Shown here in pieces: positions 52,781-61,668 of a DNA stretch of 64,000 nucleotides. Source of the stretch: Psychrobacter okhotskensis (lineage in GTDB: Bacteria > Pseudomonadota > Gammaproteobacteria > Pseudomonadales > Moraxellaceae); the NCBI RefSeq assembly GCF_013248965.1, contig NZ_JABRVQ010000016.1, forward strand, positions 1 through 64,000, in the 5' to 3' direction. Under the pieces are notes generated by a model. That model did not search any database and was not told the DNA's origin. It saw nothing but the letters and a program-made list of their open reading frames with translations. Made by a program: the position numbers and the translations under genes. Within the stretch, counting starts at the first letter, position 1. Every line of letters starts with the position of its first letter.

Positions 52781-53443
52781 ATGGAACCAGACAGTATCGA
52801 TATCGCACAACTGCGCACCCCTATTAAGGTCGACTTATCTGTTGTCTATGATTTTTTGGGAGCGCGAACCACACAGGCTTGGGTGGAGGCTGCCAGCGCT
52901 GATGTGCCTTTAATCATCCAAGATCATGCCAATTGCGAAAAGAAAGCGGCCGGTACAGCGATGAATCTACTATTCCGCTATGAGTTTTCTTACGACTTAC
53001 AGCGAAAATTGGCGCAGTTAATACGTGAGGAGATGCTGCACTATGAGCAAGTCCTAGGCATTATGAATGAGCGCGAGCAAGAGTGGGGATATCTGAGTGC
53101 GGGGCGTTATGCCAAAGGGTTGCTCAAGCATAAACGTACGCATGAGCCAGCAGCAATGGTTGATGTATTAATCATCGGGGCGTTTATCGAAGCGCGCTCT
53201 TGTGAGCGCTTTGCCGCGCTTGCTGAAGTCATCGATGATGAACGCTTAGCCAAGTACTACCGTTATCTATTAAAATCAGAGAGTCGCCATTTTGAGGATT
53301 ATTTGGCACTGGCACAATCGCTATCTGACGACAATATCGATGAGCGTGTCGCATTCTTTAAAGAAGTAGAAGCAGAGTTGATATCCAGTCCTGACACTGA
53401 ATTACGCTTTCACAGTGGTACACCTGCTGAGCGCTTCAGCTGA
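52781..53443 (+). CDS. miaE: tRNA-(ms2io6A) hydroxylase MiaE
   Basis: Non-haem di-iron monooxygenase that hydroxylates the isopentenyl group of ms2i6A37 in tRNAs reading UNN codons. The iron-binding residues are in QDHANCEKKAAG, REEMLHYEQV, FIEARSCERF and SESRHFEDYLA, the standard MiaE set. I start at 52781 (MEPDSIDIAQLRTP) because AGAGGA lies four bases upstream and the protein then has the usual length of 220. The frame is open upstream to the ATG at 52664, which would add 39 polar residues; that ATG lies in a repeat relic and has no clear ribosome site, so the longer form is possible but less likely. A terminator follows at 53493. Confidence 0.88.
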   Translation: MEPDSIDIAQLRTPIKVDLSVVYDFLGARTTQAWVEAASADVPLIIQDHANCEKKAAGTAMNLLFRYEFSYDLQRKLAQLIREEMLHYEQVLGIMNEREQEWGYLSAGRYAKGLLKHKRTHEPAAMVDVLIIGAFIEARSCERFAALAEVIDDERLAKYYRYLLKSESRHFEDYLALAQSLSDDNIDERVAFFKEVEAELISSPDTELRFHSGTPAERFS

Positions 53444-53492
53444 TAGCTTCTGTCAAATAAGCGCTATGCAAAGATACTCATATCGTATCCAT

Positions 53493-53542
53493 AAAAAAGC
53501 CAACACTAGCGTCTTAAACCATGCCTAGCGTTAGCTTTTTTA
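53493..53542. terminator. Bidirectional terminator between miaE and the small-protein cluster
   Basis: A6-GCCAACACTAGC pairs with GCTAGGCATGG-side CTAGCGTTAGC-T6, with mismatches, around a central loop. The flanking genes converge. Confidence 0.8.
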
Positions 53543-53569
53543 TTTGTCTGTACAGAATATGATGCTCAG

Positions 53570-53776
53570 TTATGACTGTTTCTTATCTTCCATAAGTGGA
53601 CTGTCATACTGCTTGGTATTTTTTGCGACATTATGCGGATCATGATCATCAGTCTCTTGCTCTGCAGCGGCTGGATTTGCCTTTTGTAATGCATCATCAG
53701 GGACGATACCATTATTATCATCTGCATCTTTGAGCTGATGGTTATCATGGTTAACTGTATCATTAGACTTATTCAT
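53570..53776 (-). CDS. Small acidic hydrophilic protein 1 (68 residues)
   Basis: Unrecognised. It consists mainly of Asp, Asn, Lys, Gln and His (NHDNHQLKDADDNNG, EQETDDHDPHN) with almost no hydrophobic core, so it should be intrinsically disordered, of the hydrophilin kind. AAGGAT lies about seven bases before the ATG, which argues for a real gene. It is the last of four similar small genes on the minus strand, each with its own ribosome site, ending at the terminator shared with miaE. A role in desiccation, salt or cold tolerance is inference from composition. Confidence 0.6.
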   Translation of the reverse strand: MNKSNDTVNHDNHQLKDADDNNGIVPDDALQKANPAAAEQETDDHDPHNVAKNTKQYDSPLMEDKKQS

Positions 53777-53887
53777 AACCGATCCTTATTATAATAACTG
53801 TCTTCCACATCGAGCATTCGATAACTTGACGATACTCATATTAATAATGCTCAGATTAGCAATATTCAGAAATATCTTGCTAAGGAA

Positions 53888-54244
53888 TCAGTCTTTTTCA
53901 TCCGGATTTAAGACACGAGTTTGAGCGTTATCAACGTTGGCATATCGATTCATGTCCGTAATACCTTCACTTTTTGGCGCTTCACTGCCCACGGTATCTT
54001 CGTTAATATTGTCATCAAACGGACTGCTGCCCTGTTGATCACGGCGATCAGGCTGACGTGCAGGATTGTCATTGTCATTCACGTGCTCTGAATCTACCAC
54101 GCCTTCTTCGAAAGTGTCAGTACCTTTATTATGATTGGTATGGTTTTCAATATCAGTTTGCTGATTGAATGACTTTTTACTCACTTCTTGAGGATTAATA
54201 TCGTCAATAGGAGTTCTGCTTAACGCAGGGTCTTGAGGTTCCAT
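53888..54244 (-). CDS. Small acidic hydrophilic protein 2 (118 residues)
   Basis: Unrecognised. The sequence begins MEPQDPALSRTPIDDINPQE and is rich in Asp, Asn, Glu, Gln and Pro (NDNDNPARQPDRRDQQ, FDDNINEDTVG). There is no signal peptide or membrane helix and no predicted hydrophobic core. AAGGAC about eight bases upstream of the ATG supports expression. It resembles its three neighbours in composition but not in alignable sequence, apart from recurrent DPA and DxN stretches. Confidence 0.6.
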   Translation of the reverse strand: MEPQDPALSRTPIDDINPQEVSKKSFNQQTDIENHTNHNKGTDTFEEGVVDSEHVNDNDNPARQPDRRDQQGSSPFDDNINEDTVGSEAPKSEGITDMNRYANVDNAQTRVLNPDEKD

Positions 54245-54345
54245 GGTTATGTCCTTATTTGTCGTTTTAATCGGCTAACCAGTGTCTATTGGCAGCACTT
54301 CATTTTTGATGATATACCCAGACTACATAAGTAGGTACACAATTA

Positions 54346-54597
54346 TTAAATATTATTATTTTTACTCAAATCATGAGCATTGAGATCCGCCACGTTTTTG
54401 CCACCTGCTGGTAAGTTTTCTTCCTTACGTGGGTCGGAATAGATCTCGTCTGTTTCCTGTGAATCCTGCTGTGGTCCATCGATATTAGGTTCGTTTTTAC
54501 GACCTTCGTAGCTGTCTGGCGCATTGTCTGGGTGTAAGGCTGCTGGATCACGAACAGCTACCGCTTCTTCATGATTTGGCTTGGTATTATCTGGCAT
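54346..54597 (-). CDS. Small acidic hydrophilic protein 3 (83 residues)
   Basis: Unrecognised. Begins MPDNTKPNHEEAVAVRDPAA and continues with Asp, Glu, Asn, Pro and Gln in excess (NEPNIDGPQQDSQETDE). GAGGGA eight bases before the ATG is a clear ribosome site. No secretion signal. Third from the end of the cluster; spacing to the next gene is about 100 bp. Confidence 0.6.
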   Translation of the reverse strand: MPDNTKPNHEEAVAVRDPAALHPDNAPDSYEGRKNEPNIDGPQQDSQETDEIYSDPRKEENLPAGGKNVADLNAHDLSKNNNI

Positions 54598-54700
54598 AGC
54601 GTGTCCCTCGCGTTTATGATGTTAATTGTTCATTTGACCTGATCGTTGATATTGTTGTTGCTATTGATATCTTTGCTATCAATATCGCTCAAACGGCTCC

Positions 54701-54871
54701 TTACTTATCTGTCCGTAACTCTTCATCAATAAAAGAGGTTTGCTCTTCTTCACTCAGTTTTTCGGGAGTATCAACATTTTTGCCATCGTTTAGATTTTTC
54801 TCGATTTGTTGATTATCGGCCTGCTCTGCTGCTTTTTTGATGTCTGAAGTATCGTTGTTAGTATTACTCAT
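54701..54871 (-). CDS. Small acidic hydrophilic protein 4 (56 residues)
   Basis: A short frame that I read directly: it starts MSNTNNDTSDIKKAAEQADN and ends FIDEELRTDK before TAA at 54701-54703. It is Asn, Asp, Glu, Lys and Gln rich with AGGA eight bases upstream of the ATG. It is the first gene of the four-gene cluster. A helical amphipathic stretch (KLSEEEQTSFIDEEL) may fold on a partner. Function unknown. Confidence 0.55.
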   Translation of the reverse strand: MSNTNNDTSDIKKAAEQADNQQIEKNLNDGKNVDTPEKLSEEEQTSFIDEELRTDK

Positions 54872-55271
54872 GGTGCAATTCCTATTATTATTGTTTAGTG
54901 AACCAATAGTCCTCTATGACACAGATTTATAAACTTGGATACTATCCTAGAAGAGTAAATCGACTGGTTTAATTTTCAATTGAACTTATTTTTGCCATAG
55001 CATAGGACTGACATCAATTATAATTAAGTCAAGCAATAGCACACCAGTGTACTGCCGTATCAATATGTGAATAAATGTGAGGTTACCAGACAGTTTGTAA
55101 CTTATTTTCGCCACAAAAAAACCAAGCATCGGTGATTACCAACGCTTGGTTCAGTGGATAGTTAAGATTGTCGTAAAGCAAACCCCATCGCTGAAAGGCC
55201 ATCAATATGGTTACATTGAATAACCAACCACGAACTACAGCATCCAAGCCGTTTATGATTAAAGGTCTTGC
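54872..55271. other. Intergenic region between ppk1 and the small-protein cluster
   Basis: 400 bp without a gene. It carries the promoter of the four small genes (right part of the cluster side) and the ppk1 terminator at 55115-55151. Confidence 0.5.
55115..55151 (-). terminator. Terminator of ppk1
   Basis: AACCAAGC and GCTTGGTT pair over a 16-base loop. On the minus strand the stem is followed by T7. It lies about 120 bases beyond the ppk1 stop. Confidence 0.75.
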
Positions 55272-57539
55272 CTATACTGGCTCGCCAACGTGATTGATTA
55301 CCCGTAATAAATGGTCTTGAGCAATATGCGGCGCTTCGTCAGCAGCTGGTTGGATTTGCTGCCAAATACCATCGCCATTAAGCGCCCAAGCTTGGACATT
55401 GTCTTGCAGATAGTTAAGTAGCCCATCTTGATATATCTGTTTAAACAGTTTTTTATCTTCGATCGGAAAGGCGACTTCGACGCGATGGAAGAGGTTACGA
55501 TCCATCCAGTCAGCACTGCCGCAATACAAGCGCTCATCACCATCATTATAAAAGTAATAAATGCGTGTGTGCTCTAAAAAGCGCCCAATAACCGAGCGTA
55601 CAGTGATGTTTTCAGACAAGCCTTTGACTTGGGGGCGCAGACAACACATGGAGCGCAAAATTAATTCTATTTTGACACCTGCCTGCGAGGCATCGTATAG
55701 CTTATCGATCAGGCGACGTTCCGTCAACGCATTAACTTTGATAATAATATGCGCGCGCTTGCCAGCCTTGGCATGGGCAATTTCATCATCGATAAAGCTC
55801 ATTAACTTTTCGTGCAAGGTAAATGGCGCGTGCAACAGTTTTTTTAGATTGGCAGGCTTGCCCATACCCGTCAGTTCTTGGAAAATTTTGTGCACGTCTT
55901 CTGAGATGTCAGGGTCAGCGCTGAACAAGCCGTAGTCGGTATAGACTTTGGCATTGGCCGCATGATAGTTCCCTGTGCCTAAATGCACATAACGGCGAAT
56001 GCGATCGTCTTCGCGGCGCACGATAAGCATAAGCTTGGCATGGGTCTTGTAGCCGACAATCCCATAGACCACTACTGCCCCAGCCTCTTGTAAAAAATTG
56101 GCGACGGCGATATTGGACGCTTCATCAAAACGGGCGCGTAGTTCGATGACAGCCGTGACTTCTTTGCCATTACGAGCCGCAGCAGCCAGTGCCTTGACGA
56201 TCTCTGAATTGGTGCCTGAGCGGTACAATGTCTGCTTAATCGCCAATACTTTGGGATCGCTCGCCGCTTCCCAAAGCAGATTGATAATCGGTGAAAACGC
56301 ATGAAAAGGATGATGTACCAAGACATCACCTTTGCGCATGGCAGAAAATATACTGGTACTCTTATCAAGCTTGTCCAGCTCACGGCGAAAGGGCTTGGGC
56401 ACGATATGGGTAAAAGGCTGATAACGCAGCTTAGGTATGTTAAAGTCGAACAGCAAGCGCGTCAGGTTCACAGGGCCATTGACGCGGTACAGCTGATTGT
56501 CATGTAGCTCAAACTCATTAAGCAGGTAATCACTAATCGGTGTTGGGCAATCAGTCGTCACCTCGAGCCGCACTTTGTCACCAAAGCGGCGATTTTCAAG
56601 CTCGCCTTCTAGCGCCTTGGCAATATCATCGACATCATCGGCCAAGTCCAAGTCTGCGTTGCGCGTGAGTCGGAACTGATGGCAACCGGTGACATTCATG
56701 CCGGGGAACAGCTCGCCGATATGCTCATGAATGACAGCCGATAGCATGACATGATGCTCTTTGCCACCGGTCAGCTCGTCTGGCAGACGAATCACGCGCG
56801 GCAGACTGCGCGGCGCTGGGACAATCGCCAGATTAATATCGCGACCAAAGGCATCTTTGCCTTCTAAAGTGGCGATAAAATTGAGGCTCTTATTAACCAA
56901 TCTTGGAAACGGATGCGCCGGATCGATACTTATAGGGGTCAGCACTGGTGAGACTTGCTCAGTAAAATAGCGTTTCATCCATGCCGATTGCTCAGCATTC
57001 AGCTCGTCACGTTTTAGATAACGAATGTCTTCCTTGGCAAGCGCTGGCAAGATGTCTTCGTTCAAAATACGATATTGCTTATCAATCGCCTCATGGGTGA
57101 CGGCGGATAACTCTGCCAACACTTCGCTTGGGCGCATGCCATGCGGACTACTGACCACATCACCGAGGTTTAACTTTTGCATAATGCCAGCGACACGAAT
57201 CTCAAAGAACTCGTCTATATTTGATGAAAAAATAATCAAGAAAAATAGGCGCTCAAGTAACGGATGACGAGAACTGGCGGCTTGTGCTAAGACCCGCAAA
57301 TGAAACTGTAATAAGGACAGGTCACGATTGATATAACTGCTGGGTGAATAGCTACCATCTTCAGAGCGCTGCCATGCAATATCGGTCAGCTGCTGGCTCA
57401 GTTGCTGTATATTCAGCTCGTTAACAGTGGCATTATCGTTAGTCATGACACTTTTATTCTGATTATTAATATCCACCATACTGCCATCCCCTGTCATTAT
57501 CGATATATCATCACTGATGTAATTTATTTTTACTGCCAT
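55272..57539 (-). CDS. ppk: Polyphosphate kinase 1
   Basis: Membrane-associated enzyme that builds inorganic polyphosphate from ATP. The protein has 755 residues, about 65 more than E. coli Ppk, because of an acidic N-terminal leader before the conserved [16 protein letters not shown]. The N-domain has [13 protein letters not shown]; the catalytic domains show [46 protein letters not shown] with the autophosphorylated His, and [17 protein letters not shown]. Several ATGs lie in the leader (57539, 57497, 57479, 57446); the first has AGG just upstream but none is decisive. It is followed by its own terminator. Confidence 0.94.
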   Translation of the reverse strand: MAVKINYISDDISIMTGDGSMVDINNQNKSVMTNDNATVNELNIQQLSQQLTDIAWQRSEDGSYSPSSYINRDLSLLQFHLRVLAQAASSRHPLLERLFFLIIFSSNIDEFFEIRVAGIMQKLNLGDVVSSPHGMRPSEVLAELSAVTHEAIDKQYRILNEDILPALAKEDIRYLKRDELNAEQSAWMKRYFTEQVSPVLTPISIDPAHPFPRLVNKSLNFIATLEGKDAFGRDINLAIVPAPRSLPRVIRLPDELTGGKEHHVMLSAVIHEHIGELFPGMNVTGCHQFRLTRNADLDLADDVDDIAKALEGELENRRFGDKVRLEVTTDCPTPISDYLLNEFELHDNQLYRVNGPVNLTRLLFDFNIPKLRYQPFTHIVPKPFRRELDKLDKSTSIFSAMRKGDVLVHHPFHAFSPIINLLWEAASDPKVLAIKQTLYRSGTNSEIVKALAAAARNGKEVTAVIELRARFDEASNIAVANFLQEAGAVVVYGIVGYKTHAKLMLIVRREDDRIRRYVHLGTGNYHAANAKVYTDYGLFSADPDISEDVHKIFQELTGMGKPANLKKLLHAPFTLHEKLMSFIDDEIAHAKAGKRAHIIIKVNALTERRLIDKLYDASQAGVKIELILRSMCCLRPQVKGLSENITVRSVIGRFLEHTRIYYFYNDGDERLYCGSADWMDRNLFHRVEVAFPIEDKKLFKQIYQDGLLNYLQDNVQAWALNGDGIWQQIQPAADEAPHIAQDHLLRVINHVGEPV

Positions 57540-57623
57540 TACCTATCTTTTTTTATGGCTAACTTCACTGTATCCGTAACTTTATTTAATCACTTATTTT
57601 AAACAAATTTATTTTGATACCTA

Positions 57624-57888
57624 GGGTCTGTTGAACATTCAAATGTGGCACTGGCAGTGGCTATTTTTTAGACAATACGCAGTGAAATGTTTGACGCCTA
57701 GTCGTTCTAGGTTAGACAATTTCGCCATGTATTGGCAAAAAACAGTCCTGCCCTGAAAGGCTGATACTAAAATCACCTCAAACGTTGTTGTAAACCTAGC
57801 TAAGGTCTCGACATTATCGTCGGTTTACGCCTAGTTTGGGACGATTTTAGCAATCAGCAGTCCTAATATTTGAATGTTCAACAGACCC
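57624..57888. repeat. 265-bp TA-flanked inverted-repeat element (MITE-like, copy E, longest)
   Basis: Perfect 21-base terminal inverted repeats (start GGGTCTGTTGAACATTC) with TA on each flank. The interior is about 220 bp with no open frame of note; it has short direct and inverted motifs such as CCTAG and GTTTACGCCTAG. This is the fullest copy and may be the parent of the 62-bp element at 23815. It lies between ppk1 and mtgA. Confidence 0.85.
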
Positions 57889-58020
57889 TATATATAGTGG
57901 CGTTCATAATATAGTGACGTTCTATTATTGCAACCATATGACTATCAATCATGTCATGAGTTTATCGTACTACTTACCCTGCTATTTATCATTCAAAAAA
58001 CTACTGTTAGTAAATACTCA

Positions 58021-58707
58021 TTAAGCCGATTGTGGCAAGACCGCATTCTTCATACGTTTTTTAATAATACGCTGTTTATTACGTAGGCGTCTATCACTGC
58101 GATTGTCTTCATAGTATTTAGGATTGGTCAGCATACTAATGAGTAGCGCGGATTCATCACGATTGAGATTGGCAGCAGATTTATCAAAATAATGGTGCGC
58201 CGCCGCATCGATACCATAGATGCCATTGCCAAACTCGGCGACATTTAGATAGGCGGTCAAGATACGCTGCTTGTCCCAAAAGGTTTCGATCATCACGGTG
58301 ATTACCGCTTCCTCGCCTTTACGAATATACGAGCGATGCGACGTCAAAAATAGATTTTTGGCCAGCTGCTGAGTAATGGTCGAGCCGCCAGCCGAGGTGG
58401 TGCCAGACTCCTCATTTTTTTTCATCGCCAGCTCGATGCCCTTCATGTCAAAGCCATTGTGTTGGCTAAACGTCGAGTCTTCGCTCACTATTGCCGCTTG
58501 CTTGGCTGATTTGGCGATGGCATCGTACTCAGCCCATGTCTGAGTGACCGTACCGCCGCTCAAGCGATGGGTAAGCATAAACATGCTGTTGTTAATTGGC
58601 TGCGTTTTCCAAATTAATAGCAGTCCTGCCACCAGCACATGAAATGCCACGACCAATAACATGAATGCCAATAACACTCGTTTCATAAATTTGCCAAAAC
58701 TTGCCAT
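58021..58707 (-). CDS. mtgA: Monofunctional biosynthetic peptidoglycan transglycosylase
   Basis: GT51 enzyme that polymerises lipid II into glycan strands. A cytoplasmic basic start is followed by one membrane helix (VLLAFMLLVVAFHVLVAGLL) and the catalytic domain: VSEDSTFSQHNGFD with the catalytic Glu76, GGSTITQQLAKNLFL and a KGEEAVITVMIETFWDK stretch containing the second-site Glu. The length of 228 fits MtgA (about 240). No transpeptidase domain is attached. It stands alone, with its upstream side facing the glutaredoxin-like gene. Confidence 0.93.
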   Translation of the reverse strand: MASFGKFMKRVLLAFMLLVVAFHVLVAGLLLIWKTQPINNSMFMLTHRLSGGTVTQTWAEYDAIAKSAKQAAIVSEDSTFSQHNGFDMKGIELAMKKNEESGTTSAGGSTITQQLAKNLFLTSHRSYIRKGEEAVITVMIETFWDKQRILTAYLNVAEFGNGIYGIDAAAHHYFDKSAANLNRDESALLISMLTNPKYYEDNRSDRRLRNKQRIIKKRMKNAVLPQSA

Positions 58708-58909
58708 GCGTGCGCTACCTGAGTGGATAAAAAGATAATAAGATAAAATTGAGAATCATAAACTGCAGCTCATCTTACCTAATCTCACAATCGCTGTCAT
58801 TATTTACCCCATTTCTTTATCATGTCATAACGGCTAAGCCACATTGGTATGTCGGCTTAAAAACAGCACACAAGTATTTTGCGACAAGGCTTAACATAAG
58901 AGTAGAAAC

Positions 58910-59224
58910 ATGCATAATGATAATAATATAACCCTATTACGGAACCGCGTTATGGCAGCGTGCCCTGAGCTTAATGACTCTAAAAACCTCGATGAATGGT
59001 GGTTGCTTGGTACTTCTGGCTGTCATCTATGTGATGTCGCTGAGCAACTATTAGCACAGTTTCGGGCGGTACAGCCACTTACCTACCAATATGTCGATAT
59101 CGCTGACTTCGATGAGTCATTGATGATGGAATTTGCTACCAGCATTCCGGTGCTCCTGACAAAGACGCAGCGTCTAAATTATCCATTTTCAGTCATGGAT
59201 TTACAGCAGTTATGGAATAGATAA
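58910..59224 (+). CDS. Glutaredoxin-like protein
   Basis: A 104-residue thioredoxin-fold protein with the dithiol motif GCHLCD (Cys38, Cys41), followed by VDIADFDESLMMEFATSIPVLL that includes the cis-Pro region (SIPVL) of the glutaredoxin/DUF836 family. It probably reduces disulphides or binds a cluster. It ends 12 bp before the lactate dehydrogenase gene, so the two are probably co-transcribed. Confidence 0.82.
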   Translation: MHNDNNITLLRNRVMAACPELNDSKNLDEWWLLGTSGCHLCDVAEQLLAQFRAVQPLTYQYVDIADFDESLMMEFATSIPVLLTKTQRLNYPFSVMDLQQLWNR

Positions 59225-59236
59225 GCGAGAGAGATA

Positions 59237-60466
59237 ATGAAAAACTTGAGCTCAACTTTAAAAAAAGTTACCGAAATTGAAGATCTGCGCCGAGTCGCCG
59301 CGCGCAAAGTACCGCGCATGTTTTATGATTATGTCGATTCAGGCTCATGGACTGAGACCACTTATCGCAGCAACGAGACTGACTTCGATCGTATCAAATT
59401 GCGCCAGCGCGTCTTGGTCGATATGGACAACCGCAGTCTAGCGACAACGATGATTGGCGAATCAGCCAAGATGCCTGTCGCCATTGCGCCAACGGGATTC
59501 ACTGGCATGATGTGGGCAGATGGTGAAATTCATGCCGCGCGGGCAGCTGAAAAGTTCGGTGTGCCCTTCTCGCTTTCGACCATGAGTATCTGCTCTATCG
59601 AAGACGTCGCTAAAAACACCAGTGCGCCATTTTGGTTTCAGCTTTATGTCATGCGTGATCAGGACTTTATGGCCAATTTGATTCGCCGTGCCAAAGCAGC
59701 AAACTGTTCTGCGTTGATTTTGACCGCCGACTTACAGGTGCTGGGACAACGTCATAAAGACATCAAAAACGGTCTATCCGCACCGCCAAAACCCACATTG
59801 GCTAACATTTTAAACTTAATGACTAAGCCAGAATGGTGTCTTAACATGCTCGGCACCAAGCGCCGTACCTTTGGCAATATCGTCGGTCATGCCAAAAATG
59901 TTGAAGATATCTCATCGCTGTCAGCGTGGACTGCAGAACAGTTTGACCCTCGCCTAAGTTGGGATGATGTGGCACGTATCAAAGACGCATGGGGCGGCAA
60001 GCTCATTATCAAAGGCATTATGGAGCCGGAAGATGCTATTTTAGCCGCGCGTAGCGGTGCGGACGCGCTAGTGGTCTCCAACCATGGCGGCCGTCAATTG
60101 GATGGAGCGCTGTCTTCTATCTCTGCGCTTTCTGACATTGTGCAGGCGGTCCATGCCGAAAACAGTGATATCGAGGTGTGGCTCGACAGCGGTATTCGCT
60201 CCGGTCAAGACGTGCTCAAAGCAATCGCGCTTGGCGCGAAAGGCACCATGATTGGACGAGCATTCTTGTATGGGCTTGGTGCTTATGGTGAGGATGGGGT
60301 ACGCCGCGCGCTTGAGCTTATCTATAACGAGTGCGATATTAGCATGGCGTTTTGTGGTCATACCGATATCAATCAAGTCACAGATAATATATTGGTCAAA
60401 GGAACGTATGAGCAGCTAAAATCGGCACCGCCTTATATCACTTATAATGCCACCCCTAGACGCTGA
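59237..60466 (+). CDS. lldD: FMN-dependent L-lactate dehydrogenase family protein
   Basis: Alpha-hydroxy acid dehydrogenase that oxidises L-lactate or a related hydroxy acid to the keto acid, with electrons usually going to the quinone pool. The 409 residues hold YDYVDSGSWTETTYR, PVAIAPTGFTGMMWADGE (FMN), LILTADLQVLGQRHKDIKNG, IIKGIMEPEDA, and the catalytic SNHGGRQLDGA. The C-terminal third has DSGIRSGQDVLKAIALGA. Length and the trailing TYEQL are those of LldD-like enzymes (about 380-400); substrate choice is not certain. It follows the glutaredoxin-like gene by 12 bp. Confidence 0.87.
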   Translation: MKNLSSTLKKVTEIEDLRRVAARKVPRMFYDYVDSGSWTETTYRSNETDFDRIKLRQRVLVDMDNRSLATTMIGESAKMPVAIAPTGFTGMMWADGEIHAARAAEKFGVPFSLSTMSICSIEDVAKNTSAPFWFQLYVMRDQDFMANLIRRAKAANCSALILTADLQVLGQRHKDIKNGLSAPPKPTLANILNLMTKPEWCLNMLGTKRRTFGNIVGHAKNVEDISSLSAWTAEQFDPRLSWDDVARIKDAWGGKLIIKGIMEPEDAILAARSGADALVVSNHGGRQLDGALSSISALSDIVQAVHAENSDIEVWLDSGIRSGQDVLKAIALGAKGTMIGRAFLYGLGAYGEDGVRRALELIYNECDISMAFCGHTDINQVTDNILVKGTYEQLKSAPPYITYNATPRR

Positions 60467-60482
60467 TTGCTTTTTTGCCGAT

Positions 60483-60524
60483 GGCTTTTTAGGAGTGGCT
60501 TTTTAGGAGTGGCTTTTTAGGAGT
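60483..60524 (+). repeat. Three tandem copies of a 14-bp unit
   Basis: The unit GGCTTTTTAGGAGT occurs three times in perfect tandem, followed by a partial copy. It lies just after the lldD-like stop and before the rhomboid gene. The T-runs may have assisted slippage. Confidence 0.9.
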
Positions 60525-60590
60525 GGCTTTCTTTATAGTGGCCTTACCCTTTATAATCGCCTTAATCTTTTTAATTGATACTCGGCTTTT

Positions 60591-61553
60591 ATGACCATCC
60601 AACAGCTTTTAAAAACGGCACCCGTGACCACCCTGCTATTAGTCAGCTTTATCGGACTTTTTATTATGCAGGTGCTGACAGGCGTCGATGCCAATAACCC
60701 CTCGACTGAAGCGCTGCTAAAATGGGGTGCCAATGCGCTGCCTTTTACCATGGGCGATGATCCATGGCGCTTGGTCAGCAGCGCGTTTTTGCATATTGGC
60801 TTGATGCATTTATTGTTTAATGGTTTTGCCATGTATTTCTTTGGGCAAATCGCCGAGCCGATGTTTGGCTCCGCTAAATTTTTGGCATTGTTTTTACTCG
60901 CGGCCATCGGTGGTAACTTACTGAATAGTTATGTGACGTGGCAGAGTATCTTGGATGGCACTGGGCAACCGGGGCTGTCGGCCGGTGCCTCTGGTGGTAT
61001 CATGGGTATCGGTGCCGCCCTTTTGATAGCTGCCCTGTTTAAAATATCGGTCAATGGCTTAGTGCTCAATTTAAAAAGCCTAATATTGATCATGGGCATC
61101 AATTTAGTGTACGGCTTTGCGGTGCCGGGCATCGACAACGCAGGACATATCGGTGGCGCGGTAACAGGATTGGTCATTGCACTCGCCATCGGTATCGTTC
61201 ATCGCCAACGTACGGCAGCCGTCATACAGACGGGCGCTTTCGAACAGAGCCGTTATCAAGATAATATCCAAAGCACAATCCAAAACAATGAGCAAACCAG
61301 CTATATCGAGCAGCCAACGATGAGCAATATTAATTTGGATAATAATGCTCATTTTGATGACACTCGTGTAAACTTACCTATAAATATGAACGATAATCGT
61401 GCCGACATCATCGAGCAAAAGACAGCGGCCAAACCTGCCCTTATGTGGCAGCTGCTACCATGGCTGGTAATGTTGCTCATCAGCATTGGCTTTGTTTGGT
61501 GGTGGCAGGATATTCATCATCAAATACTACAAGTGCTAAACGCTGTTGAATAA
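60591..61553 (+). CDS. Rhomboid-family intramembrane serine protease
   Basis: Cuts membrane proteins within the bilayer. The 320-residue protein has about six helices in the first 205 residues and a seventh near the C-terminus. The catalytic pair is Ser134 in GASGG and His186 in GHIGG; the oxyanion side has LMHLLFNGFAMYFFGQIAEP. After helix six is a soluble, Asn/Asp-rich insertion of about 85 residues before a terminal helix (LLPWLVMLLISIGFVWWW). That tail is not typical. The ATG has no clear ribosome site. It may be separately promoted; it follows the tandem repeat region. Confidence 0.9.
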   Translation: MTIQQLLKTAPVTTLLLVSFIGLFIMQVLTGVDANNPSTEALLKWGANALPFTMGDDPWRLVSSAFLHIGLMHLLFNGFAMYFFGQIAEPMFGSAKFLALFLLAAIGGNLLNSYVTWQSILDGTGQPGLSAGASGGIMGIGAALLIAALFKISVNGLVLNLKSLILIMGINLVYGFAVPGIDNAGHIGGAVTGLVIALAIGIVHRQRTAAVIQTGAFEQSRYQDNIQSTIQNNEQTSYIEQPTMSNINLDNNAHFDDTRVNLPINMNDNRADIIEQKTAAKPALMWQLLPWLVMLLISIGFVWWWQDIHHQILQVLNAVE

Positions 61554-61668
61554 ACGCTGACCCTTATCCTTTATCATTAATTGGCACACAGAAACAAACA
61601 GCTGATTTTAGCTTTCCTTATTCTTCTATGGTTACCCAGCTATTTTTACCTACTGACGAGACTTAATT

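Noticed and set aside
57402-57602. 66-residue plus-strand frame overlapping the ppk1 start
   Set aside because: Antisense shadow of ppk1 and its leader, no ribosome site.
58749-58931. 60-residue plus-strand frame before the glutaredoxin-like gene
   Set aside because: Overlaps the start of the better-supported gene in another frame, no ribosome site.
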